DNA from: Clostridia bacterium
GTDB lineage: Bacteria; Bacillota; Clostridia; Oscillospirales; CAG-382
NCBI GenBank assembly: GCA_017561145.1
Contig: JAFZDO010000004.1
Span: forward strand, 1 to 39,655
Direction: 5' to 3'
DNA length: 39,655 nt
A program made the position numbers and the translations under genes. The notes below the pieces were generated by a model, which worked only from the letters and a program-made list of their open reading frames with translations, did not search any database and had not been told where the DNA came from. Positions 17,143 to 25,208 of this stretch are shown here, in pieces; the first letter of the stretch is position 1, and each line of letters starts with the position of its first letter.

Positions 17143-18924
17143 TTACTTTTCTTCTTTAACGATGGCAATACCAAGCTCTGCGATCGCCTGTGCAGGTACC
17201 TCTGCGGGGCAGTCGGTCATAAGCTCCTTTGCGTTTTGCATCTTGGGGTATGCAACGACGTCGCGAAGGCTGGTTGCACCCAGCATCTGCATTACCAAGC
17301 GGTCAAGACCGATACCCATACCGCCGTGAGGAGGTGCACCGTAACGGAATGCCTCGAGGAGGTAGCCGAACTTGATCTGCGCTTCTTCCTTGGAAAGTCC
17401 CAAAAGGTCGAAGATCTTTGCCTGAAGTGCAGGCTCGGTGATACGGATAGAGCCGCTTGAAAGCTCGATGCCGTTAAGAACGAGGTCATACGCCTTTGCA
17501 CGGACCTTGCCCTTGTCGGTATCAAGATACTGAACGCATTCGTCCATAGGGCTTGTAAACGGGTGGTGCATTGCGACCCATTCGCCCGATTCGTAATCGA
17601 ATTCGAAGAAGGGCATTTCGATGACCCAAAGGAAGTTATAGCCGCTTCTTTCGATATTAAGACGGTTTGCCGCTTCAACACGGAGCTGACCGAGCTGAGA
17701 AAGCAATCTGTTATTGTCGCTGTCGGCAAGAATAAGCAGAATATCGCCCTTTTCGCAGTTTGCCGCTTCGTAAATAGCGTTAAGCTCTTCCTCGGTCATG
17801 TGCTTCAAGAACGAGCCGCTGTCGGTATCGGCACGCTTTACCCAAGCCAAGCCCTTTGCGCCGCAGCCCTTTGCATATTCGCCGAGCTTGTCGATATCCT
17901 TACGGGAAAGCTTGTCGCCATAGCCCTTAAGGTTGAGCGCACGCACGCTGCCGCCGTTTTCGATAGCCGAAGCAAACACGGGGAAGCCGCAGCCCTTGAG
18001 TGCATCGGTAAGGTTGATTATTTCCATACCGAAGCGAAGGTCGGGCTTGTCCGAGCCGAAGCGCTCCATACATTCACGGTAGGTGTATCTGGGAAGCGGA
18101 GTGGGAATTTCCACGTCCATACAGTCCTTGAAGATGTGGCTTATAAGGCCTTCGACCATATTGAGAACGTCGTCGGTATCGACGAACGACATTTCCATAT
18201 CGATCTGAGTAAATTCGGGCTGACGGTCTGCGCGGAGGTCTTCATCGCGGAAGCAACGCGCGATCTGGAAATATTTATCAAAGCCCGCAACCATCGAAAG
18301 CTGCTTATAGAGCTGGGGAGATTGAGGAAGCGCGTAAAAGCTTCCCTTATGCACGCGCGAGGGAACGAGATAGTCACGCGCTCCTTCGGGGGTGGATTTT
18401 ATAAGGATAGGAGTTTCGATTTCAATAAAGCCGTTATCGCAAAGATAGTCACGAACCGATTTGGTGACCTTTGCGCGGAACATGATGTTGTTTTGAAGAA
18501 CGGGACGGCGAAGGTCAAGATATCTGTGAGTAACGCGCAATTCCTCGTTGGTCTTGCAATCGTCGGTGATATCGAAGGGGGGAGTTTCGCTTTCGCCGAG
18601 AACACGGACGTTGGAAACGAAAATTTCGATATTGCCGGTGGGAATATCGGGGTTCTTGCTCGAGCGTTCACGTACGACGCCTGTCGCAGAAACAACGAAC
18701 TCGCTCTTTAAGGTGAGCGCCTTTTCGAAAATCGCCTTTTCGGTATTTTCGTCAAATGCGAGCTGAACGATACCGCTTCTGTCGCGCAGGTCGATAAAGA
18801 TAAGACTGCCCAAGTCGCGAGCCTTCTTTACCCAACCCATAACGCATACCGTTTCGCCGATATTTGCTTCTCTTAAATCGCCGCAATAATGTGTGCGGCG
18901 CTCATTGCCAAGTAATTCTGCCAT
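17143..18924 (-). CDS. aspS: Aspartyl-tRNA synthetase
   Basis: 593 aa, bacterial type with an N-terminal anticodon-binding OB domain, class II core and a GAD insert. Motif 2 is FRDEDLRADRQPEFTQ and motif 3 GIGLDRLVM. In the tRNA-contact segment ARDLGSLIF, Leu38 stands where non-discriminating enzymes usually have His (RDHGG), so this enzyme probably charges only tRNA-Asp, implying a separate route to Asn-tRNA. That reading is from family knowledge. It follows hisS with 33 bp between. Confidence 0.96.
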   Translation of the reverse strand: MAELLGNERRTHYCGDLREANIGETVCVMGWVKKARDLGSLIFIDLRDRSGIVQLAFDENTEKAIFEKALTLKSEFVVSATGVVRERSSKNPDIPTGNIEIFVSNVRVLGESETPPFDITDDCKTNEELRVTHRYLDLRRPVLQNNIMFRAKVTKSVRDYLCDNGFIEIETPILIKSTPEGARDYLVPSRVHKGSFYALPQSPQLYKQLSMVAGFDKYFQIARCFRDEDLRADRQPEFTQIDMEMSFVDTDDVLNMVEGLISHIFKDCMDVEIPTPLPRYTYRECMERFGSDKPDLRFGMEIINLTDALKGCGFPVFASAIENGGSVRALNLKGYGDKLSRKDIDKLGEYAKGCGAKGLAWVKRADTDSGSFLKHMTEEELNAIYEAANCEKGDILLILADSDNNRLLSQLGQLRVEAANRLNIERSGYNFLWVIEMPFFEFDYESGEWVAMHHPFTSPMDECVQYLDTDKGKVRAKAYDLVLNGIELSSGSIRITEPALQAKIFDLLGLSKEEAQIKFGYLLEAFRYGAPPHGGMGIGLDRLVMQMLGATSLRDVVAYPKMQNAKELMTDCPAEVPAQAIAELGIAIVKEEK

Positions 18925-18957
18925 AATTAGCCTCTTATATATAAAAGATAAAATTTA

Positions 18958-20220
18958 TCAGCCTTTGATTGCCTTTGTGATGCTTTCGACGGTAAGCTCG
19001 ACCTTGACTCTTTCACCGCCGCGCATATCGCGCAATTCGGCAACGCCTTCGGCAATTTCGTTATCGCCGACGACAAGAACGAAGCCTGCGCCTGCCTTAT
19101 CGGCATATTTCATTTGCGCCTTCAGGCTTCTGCCGCAAACGTCGGTTTCTGCCGCAACGCCGCCTTCACGCAGCTTTTGTGCAAGCACGAATGCCGAAAC
19201 TGACGCGCCCTCTCCGAGCGGAGCGATATAGATATCGCATCCCGTTTCGAGGTCGGGGATAAGAGATTCATCCTTGAGCGCCTGGATAAGACGGGTTATA
19301 CCCATACCGAAGCCGACCGCAGGCATTTCGGGACCGCCGATAGACGCCAAAAGTCCGTCGTATCTGCCGCCGCCGCAAACCGTGCTTTGCGCGCCGATGG
19401 AATCGACCGTAAATTCAAATACGGTGCCTGTATAGTAATCGAGTCCGCGAACGATCGAGGGATCGACAATATATTCAACGCCGCAAACGTCGAGCAGACT
19501 CTTTAATTTTTCGAAGTGAGTGTTACAGCCGTCGCAAAGATGCTCGAGCGTTTTGGGCGCATTCTTTGCAATACCCGAGCAAACGGGGCTCTTGCAGTCG
19601 AGCACGCGAAGGGGATTTTTTTGCAATCTTTCGCGGCAGGTATCGCAAAGCTCGGATTCATACTGCGAGAAGTAATTAAGAAGCGCCGATCTGTAAGAGG
19701 GACGGCATTCGGGACAGCCGATGGAGTTGATGCGAAGCGTTACCTTTGTAAGTCCGAGCTTTTTGAACAGACTGTTCGCAAGCAAAATGACCTGCGCATC
19801 CGCCTCGGGCGAGGAGCTTCCGTAAAGCTCGGTGCCGAACTGCCAGAATTCGCGGCTTCTGCCCGCTTGGGGCTTTTCGCGGCGGAAGAAGTTGGAAAGG
19901 TAAAACAGCTTAAGCGGCATTGCGCCGGCGTAAAGACCGTTTTCGATAACCGAGCGCGCAACGCCCGCGGTTCCTTCGGGACGAAGCGAAAGACTGCTTC
20001 CGTCCTTATCGATGAAGGTATACATTTCCTTGCCGACAACGTCGGTCGTATCGCCGACACCGCGACAGAAAAGCTCGGTCGCCTCGAACGTCGGCATTCT
20101 TATTTCGGAAAATCCGTAGATCCTTGCGGTTTCGCGAACCGCGTTTTCGATATATTGCCAAACGCCGATATCCGAAGGAAGAATATCAAGCGTTCCCTTG
20201 GGTTTTTGAATTCTGTTCAT
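18958..20220 (-). CDS. hisS: Histidyl-tRNA synthetase
   Basis: 420 aa class II synthetase. N-terminal PKGTLDILP, motif 2 SLRPEGTAGVARS, HisA box GLDYYTGTVFEF, motif 3 near GFGMGITRLI, and a C-terminal anticodon-binding domain. A CxxC...CxxC cluster (CDTCRERL, CDGCNTHF) in the insertion domain is typical of the bacterial long form. It lies 2 bp after the methylglyoxal-synthase-like gene and before aspS, a common Firmicute hisS-aspS pairing. Confidence 0.96.
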   Translation of the reverse strand: MNRIQKPKGTLDILPSDIGVWQYIENAVRETARIYGFSEIRMPTFEATELFCRGVGDTTDVVGKEMYTFIDKDGSSLSLRPEGTAGVARSVIENGLYAGAMPLKLFYLSNFFRREKPQAGRSREFWQFGTELYGSSSPEADAQVILLANSLFKKLGLTKVTLRINSIGCPECRPSYRSALLNYFSQYESELCDTCRERLQKNPLRVLDCKSPVCSGIAKNAPKTLEHLCDGCNTHFEKLKSLLDVCGVEYIVDPSIVRGLDYYTGTVFEFTVDSIGAQSTVCGGGRYDGLLASIGGPEMPAVGFGMGITRLIQALKDESLIPDLETGCDIYIAPLGEGASVSAFVLAQKLREGGVAAETDVCGRSLKAQMKYADKAGAGFVLVVGDNEIAEGVAELRDMRGGERVKVELTVESITKAIKG

Positions 20221-20222
20221 AA

Positions 20223-20636
20223 TTAAAATGCTTTTGCTCCGTTACGTATATTTGCACGCCAATCCAAGTCGCCTCGGTCAAGCGCAAGGACAAGCACCTC
20301 CGCGGTCGCAACGTTGGTCGCAACGGGAACGGTATATTTGTCGCAAAGCTTAACAAGGTTCATTTCGGTTTCGGTGTATTCTGTGTCATTGTTTGTGTCG
20401 CGAAGGAGGATGAGGATATCGACCTCGTCGTAAGCGATCTTGGAAGCGATCTGTTCGATTCCCCCGTGCGAGCCCGAAAGCATTTTTTCGATCTGAAGAC
20501 CGGTCGCTTCGGAAATATATTTGCCTGTGATAGCAGTCGAGCAGATGCTGTGTCTCGAAAGTATTCCGCAATATGCTATGCAAAATTCGGTAATAAGCTC
20601 TTTCTTCTTATCGTTGGCAATAATTGCTATGTTCAT
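20223..20636 (-). CDS. Methylglyoxal-synthase-like domain protein, catalytic residues lost
   Basis: 137 aa, aligned end to end with methylglyoxal synthase: ATGLQIEKMLSGSHGG and VPVATNVATAEV match the family phosphate site and core. Against E. coli MgsA with a constant 11-residue offset, the catalytic positions differ: Asp71 is Ile60, His98 is Tyr87, Asp101 is Thr90 and His19 is Asn8; only Asp20 (Asp9) remains. It is unlikely to make methylglyoxal. It may bind a phosphorylated ligand and act as a sensor or partner (inference). The ATG shares a base with the stop of the MinD-like gene (TAATG), and hisS follows 2 bp later. Confidence 0.85.
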   Translation of the reverse strand: MNIAIIANDKKKELITEFCIAYCGILSRHSICSTAITGKYISEATGLQIEKMLSGSHGGIEQIASKIAYDEVDILILLRDTNNDTEYTETEMNLVKLCDKYTVPVATNVATAEVLVLALDRGDLDWRANIRNGAKAF

Positions 20637-21460
20637 TATTCTTCCTCCCTGTTTTTTGTACGCAGCACGATTCCCTTATAAGCGCCGCGCTTTTTAGGCG
20701 ATTCGCATCCGCTTAAAAGCTTTATGCGGTCACCCTTTAGTCTTGAAGCGATGTTGTAAAACGCCGCTTCCCATTTTGTTGCTTTTTTGTTCGGCTCGCC
20801 CATAAACGAAAGCTCTGCCGCCTCCTGCGATGCCGACAGCCGTTCGCAATAGGGAACGACTCCGAGAAGCCTTACCGACGAACGGTTGATTATGTCGAGA
20901 ATATCGGGAAGCTTTTTGCTCTCCGCAAAGCTTTGACGGTAGCCGTTCACCACGAGCGAAAGCTCGGAAATGCCCATTGCCGAAAGCCGTGCCGCCGTTT
21001 TTTCCGCCGCGCGGACCGAGGTCGATTGGTGCAGAGTGACTATTATCGCCTCGTCCGCAGTAGAAGCGAACGCCATATAATAATCGGTCATTTCGGCACA
21101 GGAATCGATGATAACGTAATCGAATTCCTCCCTGACCTCACGGATAAGCTCGGCATAAGCCGATTTTTTTATCTTTTCGTCCGAAAGATTCATCGGTGCG
21201 GGAATAAACGAAAACCCCACTCTTCCCCCCACGTGGCAGACAGCCGCCGCAGGCGAGCAACGTGTACAAAGCACGTCACTGCAATCGAAAAGCGTTTCGT
21301 TTTCGACACCGAGAACCATGTCCATACATCTCATACCGAAATCTCCGTCGATAACGAGCACACGGTTGCCGAGGGCATAGAGTGTTGCGGCAATATTCGC
21401 CGAAACGGTGGTCTTTCCCACTCCGCCTTTAAAGCCGGTTACAAATATAACTCGTCCCAG
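20636..21460 (-). CDS. MinD/ParA-family ATPase
   Basis: 274 aa with a deviant Walker A GFKGGVGKTTVSANIA and a Walker A'-like VIDGDFGMRCMDMVLG that resembles MinD. The usual DSPAG box reads DSCAE, and no clear MinD amphipathic tail is seen, so it may not be the division-site MinD. Start: GGAGGTGA (21466-21473) sits 8 nt before a CTG at 21460, giving LGRVIFVTGFKGG, the normal family N-terminus. The in-frame GTG at 21514 lies upstream of the predicted transcription start. No minC or minE is nearby. It is coupled to the methylglyoxal-synthase-like gene by TAATG. Confidence 0.85.
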   Translation of the reverse strand: MGRVIFVTGFKGGVGKTTVSANIAATLYALGNRVLVIDGDFGMRCMDMVLGVENETLFDCSDVLCTRCSPAAAVCHVGGRVGFSFIPAPMNLSDEKIKKSAYAELIREVREEFDYVIIDSCAEMTDYYMAFASTADEAIIVTLHQSTSVRAAEKTAARLSAMGISELSLVVNGYRQSFAESKKLPDILDIINRSSVRLLGVVPYCERLSASQEAAELSFMGEPNKKATKWEAAFYNIASRLKGDRIKLLSGCESPKKRGAYKGIVLRTKNREEE

Positions 21461-21489
21461 TGCACTCACCTCCGGTAAAATTTCGATAC

Positions 21490-21547
21490 CTATAGTTATA
21501 CTATAGTCATACACGATAATAATATCATCATTTGTGCGCTATGTCAA
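21490..21547 (-). promoter_or_regulatory. Sigma-A promoter plus dyad upstream of the MinD-like gene
   Basis: TTGACA (21542-21547), a 17-nt spacer and TATTAT (21519-21524) on the minus strand. Just downstream of the expected start (about 21512) lies the dyad CTATAGT-N3-ACTATAG (21490-21506), a likely operator at about +6 to +22. It should control the MinD-like, methylglyoxal-synthase-like, hisS and aspS genes. A repressor is not evident in the window. Confidence 0.75.
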
Positions 21548-21627
21548 GAAAAACGCTTTACTTTGTTAGAAAAAATATAAAAAACCGCCGCCGAGTTTCT
21601 TGCATATACTGTGCAAGGTGATGAATT

Positions 21628-22752
21628 ATGTTTGAAAAAGATACTCTTTCGGTCATAGGCGGCAAGGATTGCGGCTGCTTTGATCCGATCTCTCCCCCGA
21701 TCTTCCAGACCTCGACCTTCGGCGGAGGGGAGGAATACTCCTATTCCCGCATTTCGAACCCCACGCGTGACGCGCTCCAAAATTGCCTTGCCGAGCTTGA
21801 AAACGGACGCTTTGCGTTCGCTTTTTCATCGGGACTTGCGGCGATAAACGCTGTCCTTTCGCTTGTAAAGCAGGGCGACAAGGTCTTGCTCTCCGACGAC
21901 CTTTACGGCGGCACTTATCGGATCGCCGCCAACATATTTTCGAAATACGGCATAGCCTTTGAATTCTGCGATACTCAAAACATAAGCGAAACGGAAAAAA
22001 GGCTTGACGGCGCAAGGCTTCTTCTTGCCGAATCGCCGACGAACCCGATGATGAAGGTCGCCGATCTTAAAGAGCTTGCCTCGCTCTGCCGCGGCAAGGG
22101 GGTCATTTTTGCCGTTGACAACACCTTTCTGACGCCGATCTTTCAGAACCCTCTTTTACTCGGCGCCGATATCGTTATCCACTCGGCGACAAAATATCTT
22201 TCGGGGCATCACGACACGGTCGCGGGCGCAGTCGTCACGAACGACGAAGCGATCGCTTTGCAGCTGACCGCGATATCGGGCACGCTCGGCAACGCGCTTT
22301 CGCCCTTTGACAGCTGGCTCGTTCTGCGGGGGATCCGCACCCTTTCGCTACGTATGGAGCGGCATCAGGAAAACGCCTTTGCCGCGGCGCATTTTTTAAG
22401 CTCACACCCGAAGGTCGGGCGTGTTATCTATCCCGGTCTTGCCGAGCACGAGGGGCAACGAGAACGCCGTTTACAGTCGAGCGGATTCGGAGGCGTCGTC
22501 ACATTTGACGTCAACGACCTATCTCTTGTGAAACGGTTAAAAAAGGGCGGAAAAATAATAAAATTTGCCGAAAGCCTCGGCGGCTTCCGCACGCTTATTA
22601 CACACCCTCTCACCCAGACGCACGCGTCACTGCCGCAGGAAATGCGGGAGCGCATCGGCATCACCGAACGCCTTTTCCGCCTTTCGCTCGGATTGGAAAA
22701 CGGTCGCGATATCGTTGCCGATCTGAAGGAGATGCTCGACGGGTGCGACTGA
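21628..22752 (+). CDS. Cystathionine gamma-synthase/lyase family PLP enzyme
   Basis: 374 aa, Cys/Met-metabolism PLP family. The PLP lysine is K189 in HSATKYLSGH. AFSSGLAAI and LAESPTNPMMKVADL complete the cofactor site, and GGVVTFDV begins the C-terminal domain. Members include cystathionine gamma-synthase, gamma-lyase and O-acetylhomoserine sulfhydrylase; sequence alone does not separate them here. Ribosome binding site AAGGTGATG. It is divergent from the MinD-like gene and ends just before a strong hairpin. A small dyad CTTGCA-N7-TGCAAG (21599-21617) overlaps a possible TATACT. Confidence 0.9.
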   Translation: MFEKDTLSVIGGKDCGCFDPISPPIFQTSTFGGGEEYSYSRISNPTRDALQNCLAELENGRFAFAFSSGLAAINAVLSLVKQGDKVLLSDDLYGGTYRIAANIFSKYGIAFEFCDTQNISETEKRLDGARLLLAESPTNPMMKVADLKELASLCRGKGVIFAVDNTFLTPIFQNPLLLGADIVIHSATKYLSGHHDTVAGAVVTNDEAIALQLTAISGTLGNALSPFDSWLVLRGIRTLSLRMERHQENAFAAAHFLSSHPKVGRVIYPGLAEHEGQRERRLQSSGFGGVVTFDVNDLSLVKRLKKGGKIIKFAESLGGFRTLITHPLTQTHASLPQEMRERIGITERLFRLSLGLENGRDIVADLKEMLDGCD

Positions 22753-22753
22753 A

Positions 22754-22790
22754 CAAAAAAGCCGAGCCGCAATCAACAATTGCGGCTCGG
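22754..22790 (-). terminator. Intrinsic terminator for the membrane-protein gene
   Basis: Twelve-base perfect stem CCGAGCCGCAAT / ATTGCGGCTCGG with loop CAACA. On the minus strand a run of six T follows, so it terminates the gene at 22804. On the plus strand it lies 10 nt after the PLP-enzyme stop but lacks a good T-run. Confidence 0.85.
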
Positions 22791-22803
22791 TACGTGACGT
22801 GTT

Positions 22804-23664
22804 TTATTCGGGTCGTGCGTCAACGGGCAGGCAAACTTCGGGCTGCTCGTCAAGCTCGGGAACGTCCTTTTTAAAGCGAGCCGACGAAAGACGGGTGAGG
22901 ATATAAACGGCGATGCCGATATCCGCTACCGAATAGGCGGCGTAATAATCGAATTCGAAGAGTCCGAAGCAGTTCATAAACAAATTCGGCACCGAATAGA
23001 TCAAAAGGAAGAATACCGAAAGATGACCGAACAGGAAATAAAGCGCGCCCGAGGTCTTTACAACGTAGGATTTACCCTCGGTGAGGAAGAAGAGGAGCGT
23101 TGTGCAAAGTCCGACGATGTGATAAGCGCCCGACGATGCAAGCGGCGCGGCGGATGAACGGATAAAATCGCCGAGCAGGCGGAATATGCAAAACGCAACA
23201 GGCGCGACCGCCGCAAGCGCGTGATAATTGTTTTTAAGCGTTTTGTCGTATCGGACGCCGGAAATGATGAATTTCACGGCGGAAAGAAGCGTTGTGACGA
23301 GAATCAAAATGCCGATAACAGTGACCGATTCCCTACCGCCGCGCAGGATCTCGGCAATATAGACCGATGCCGCGCCGATAAGCGCAAAGGCAAGCGTGAG
23401 CGAGCCTGCGGGAGTAGCGCCGTAAGCACGGTTGAGCATAACGCGCTGACCGCGTCCGTACATTATCGCACAGAAGGCGAAAAGGGCAATGAAAGCAAAT
23501 ACGGCAACCGTAAATACGGTGACCTCGGCATTATCGGGAAGATAATAGGTTTTTGCCTCGATATCGTTCTTTTCCATATCGTATTGGATTATAACGGTTC
23601 TGATAACCGCCATCGCGACCGAAACAAGCGCGACCATTGATACCATTTTCGTTTTGCCGTTCAC
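22804..23664 (-). CDS. Multi-pass membrane protein of unknown function
   Basis: 286 aa with about seven or eight hydrophobic helices distributed over the whole length and a cytosolic acidic tail (DVPELDEQPEVCLP). No catalytic or transport signature is recognised. The start is GTG at 23664 with AAAGGGGGT 6 nt upstream. It is monocistronic with its own promoter and terminator, beside the cotJ operon on the opposite strand; a sporulation link is possible but unsupported. Confidence 0.75.
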   Translation of the reverse strand: MNGKTKMVSMVALVSVAMAVIRTVIIQYDMEKNDIEAKTYYLPDNAEVTVFTVAVFAFIALFAFCAIMYGRGQRVMLNRAYGATPAGSLTLAFALIGAASVYIAEILRGGRESVTVIGILILVTTLLSAVKFIISGVRYDKTLKNNYHALAAVAPVAFCIFRLLGDFIRSSAAPLASSGAYHIVGLCTTLLFFLTEGKSYVVKTSGALYFLFGHLSVFFLLIYSVPNLFMNCFGLFEFDYYAAYSVADIGIAVYILTRLSSARFKKDVPELDEQPEVCLPVDARPE

Positions 23665-23698
23665 AGTATACCCCCTTTCTAAGTCTTGCGATGCTTGT

Positions 23699-23727
23699 AT
23701 TATAATTTATTAGAATCGGTTTGTAAA
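23699..23727 (-). promoter_or_regulatory. Sigma-A promoter of the membrane-protein gene
   Basis: TTTACA (23722-23727), a 17-nt spacer and TATAAT (23699-23704) on the minus strand, about 35 nt before the GTG start. Confidence 0.8.
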
Positions 23728-23794
23728 TAGGAAAACGGCAATGTTAACAGTTTGTTTACTCGTGCAGGACTTTTACCGCTTTTCGCCTTGGCGT

Positions 23795-23802
23795 CATATA
23801 CT
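23795..23802 (+). promoter_or_regulatory. Possible sporulation-sigma -10 box of cotJABC
   Basis: CATATACT differs by one base from the mother-cell sigma-E -10 consensus (CATACANT) and is near sigma-K. A convincing -35 is not visible. B. subtilis cotJABC is sigma-E controlled, which makes the match meaningful. Confidence 0.5.
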
Positions 23803-23856
23803 TAGGATAAGGGCAACGGAGCATAAATTCCGTTCCCCGAAAGAAAGGATGTTTTT

Positions 23857-24081
23857 ATGAAACCGAATGAATTTGGTCTTTTCTGTATGGATCAAGCCCC
23901 CGTTCCCCCTGAGCCTCTTCCCGAAAGCACTTTTCCTTATAAGGTGTCGCTTGCGATGATGTACGTTCCCTATCAACGCTTTGTGCATCTTTACGACGAT
24001 GAAAAGGCGCTCTCGCGCGGTACGCTTTTCGAGGAGCTCGACCTCCCCTTTTACGGCGGAAAGAGAGGTAATTCAAAATGA
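23857..24081 (+). CDS. cotJA: Spore coat-associated protein CotJA
   Basis: 74 aa. The family core is clear: Pro-rich start, MMYVPYQRFVHLYDDEKALS, then RGTLFEELDLPFYG. First gene of cotJABC; assembles with CotJC into the spore coat. The ribosome binding site AAAGGATG precedes the ATG. The stop overlaps cotJB by ATGA. Confidence 0.92.
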   Translation: MKPNEFGLFCMDQAPVPPEPLPESTFPYKVSLAMMYVPYQRFVHLYDDEKALSRGTLFEELDLPFYGGKRGNSK

Positions 24082-24335
24082 ACGACAACCGCAAGGAAAC
24101 GCTTATGCGAAAGATACAGGCGTACGGATTTACCGCACACGAATGTGCGCTTTATCTCGATTGCCACCCCAACAACAAGCAGGCGCTTAGCCGTTATTCC
24201 AAGGCGATCACGGAAATGAACGAGGCCGTCGCACAGTATGAGGGCCTTTACGGACCGATCACCGTCCAAGCCGCAGGCGGACAGAGCTGGAATTGGGTCA
24301 AGGGCGCTTGGCCTTGGCAAAACAAGGAGGACTGA
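24078..24335 (+). CDS. cotJB: Spore coat protein CotJB
   Basis: 85 aa with the family pattern AYGFTAHECALYLDCHPNN (early) and a C-terminal WNWVKGAWPW aromatic patch. Middle gene of the cotJ operon. Overlaps cotJA by 4 bp and is 3 bp from cotJC. Confidence 0.93.
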   Translation: MNDNRKETLMRKIQAYGFTAHECALYLDCHPNNKQALSRYSKAITEMNEAVAQYEGLYGPITVQAAGGQSWNWVKGAWPWQNKED

Positions 24336-24338
24336 CAA

Positions 24339-24938
24339 ATGTGGAGTTATGAGAAAAAGCTTCAATACCCCGTTAATATAAAAAACCCCAACCCCAAGCT
24401 TGCAAAGCTTATAATCACCCAATTCGGCGGCCCCGACGGCGAGCTCGGCGCGGCGATGCGCTATCTTTCCCAGCGCTACTCGATGCCCTATAACGAGGCT
24501 ATCGGCATCCTTACCGACGTAGGCACCGAGGAGCTGGCGCACATGGAGATGATCTGCGCGATCGTTCACCAATTGACAAAAGGCTTGACCGAAAAAGAGA
24601 TTCTCGATCAGGGCTTTGCCGACTATTTCGTCGACCACACGACAGGGCTTTACCCCGTTGCGGCAAGCGGTGTGCCGTGGAATGCAAACACCTTCCAATC
24701 GACCGGCGACCCGATCGCCGACCTCTCGGAGGACCTTGCGGCAGAGCAAAAGGCGCGTAAGACCTACGACAATATTCTGCGCTTTACCGACGATTACGAC
24801 GTCGCCGACCCCATCCGCTTCCTTCGCGAACGCGAGATCGTCCACTTCCAACGCTTCGGTGATGCACTCCGCATCGTTCAGGATAATTTGGATTACAAAA
24901 ACTTTTACGCTTATAATCCGTCGTTTGATAAGAGATAG
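24339..24938 (+). CDS. cotJC: CotJC manganese catalase
   Basis: 199 aa dimanganese catalase-like coat enzyme, probably degrading peroxide at the spore surface. Metal ligands visible: Glu35 in GELGAAMRY, Glu65 and His68 in TEELAHMEM, and later E and H in LAAEQKARKTYD and EREIVHFQRF. Length is the CotJC short form, without the long C-terminus of free-living Mn catalases. The ribosome binding site AAGGAGG lies inside the end of cotJB. Confidence 0.95.
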   Translation: MWSYEKKLQYPVNIKNPNPKLAKLIITQFGGPDGELGAAMRYLSQRYSMPYNEAIGILTDVGTEELAHMEMICAIVHQLTKGLTEKEILDQGFADYFVDHTTGLYPVAASGVPWNANTFQSTGDPIADLSEDLAAEQKARKTYDNILRFTDDYDVADPIRFLREREIVHFQRFGDALRIVQDNLDYKNFYAYNPSFDKR

Positions 24939-24945
24939 TTTTTAT

Positions 24946-25197
24946 GAGGGGACGCTTTTGAAAAAGCTTCCCCTCAAACTCCCTTTCAAAACTTTTCAAA
25001 ACAAAAAAACAAAAGGGCTTCGCTTGAAGTCCCTTTTTTGTGTTGAATTAATTGATTTTTCCAAAAACGGAGTTTTTGGGGATGAGAAGTTTTTGCCAAG
25101 CTTATGGGGTCCCCGAAAACGCTTGTCGATTTCGGGGTTATTGAAAAAAGCGGAAAAAGCGTAACAACAAAAAGGGGCTTCGGTTGAAGTCCCTTTT
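24946..25197. other. Intergenic run of hairpins between cotJC and the GH94 gene
   Basis: The 270-bp gap holds no gene. It contains a stem GAGGGGA / TCCCCTC (24946-24975); two related terminator hairpins of the form AAAAGGGxCTTC...GAAGxCCCTTTT (25011-25037 and about 25172-25197); and a tail copy of the structured repeat (25111-25137). The two terminators read in both directions and share sequence with the one at 28301-28330. Confidence 0.65.
25111..25137 (-). repeat. Tail-only copy of the structured 3'-end repeat
   Basis: Hairpin CCCCGAAA / TTTCGGGG with inner ACG-CTTGT-CGA. It shares the CTTGT loop and the adjoining GGGGTCCCC box with the 32155-32314 copy, but the inner T-A pair is C-G here, keeping the stem. 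It lies about 70 nt after the GH94 stop in the usual orientation. Confidence 0.65.
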
Positions 25198-25208
25198 GAT
25201 AATTAAGA

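Noticed and set aside
20223-20636. Plain mgsA annotation
   Set aside because: Catalytic Asp71, His98 and Asp101 equivalents are absent, so only the fold is supported.
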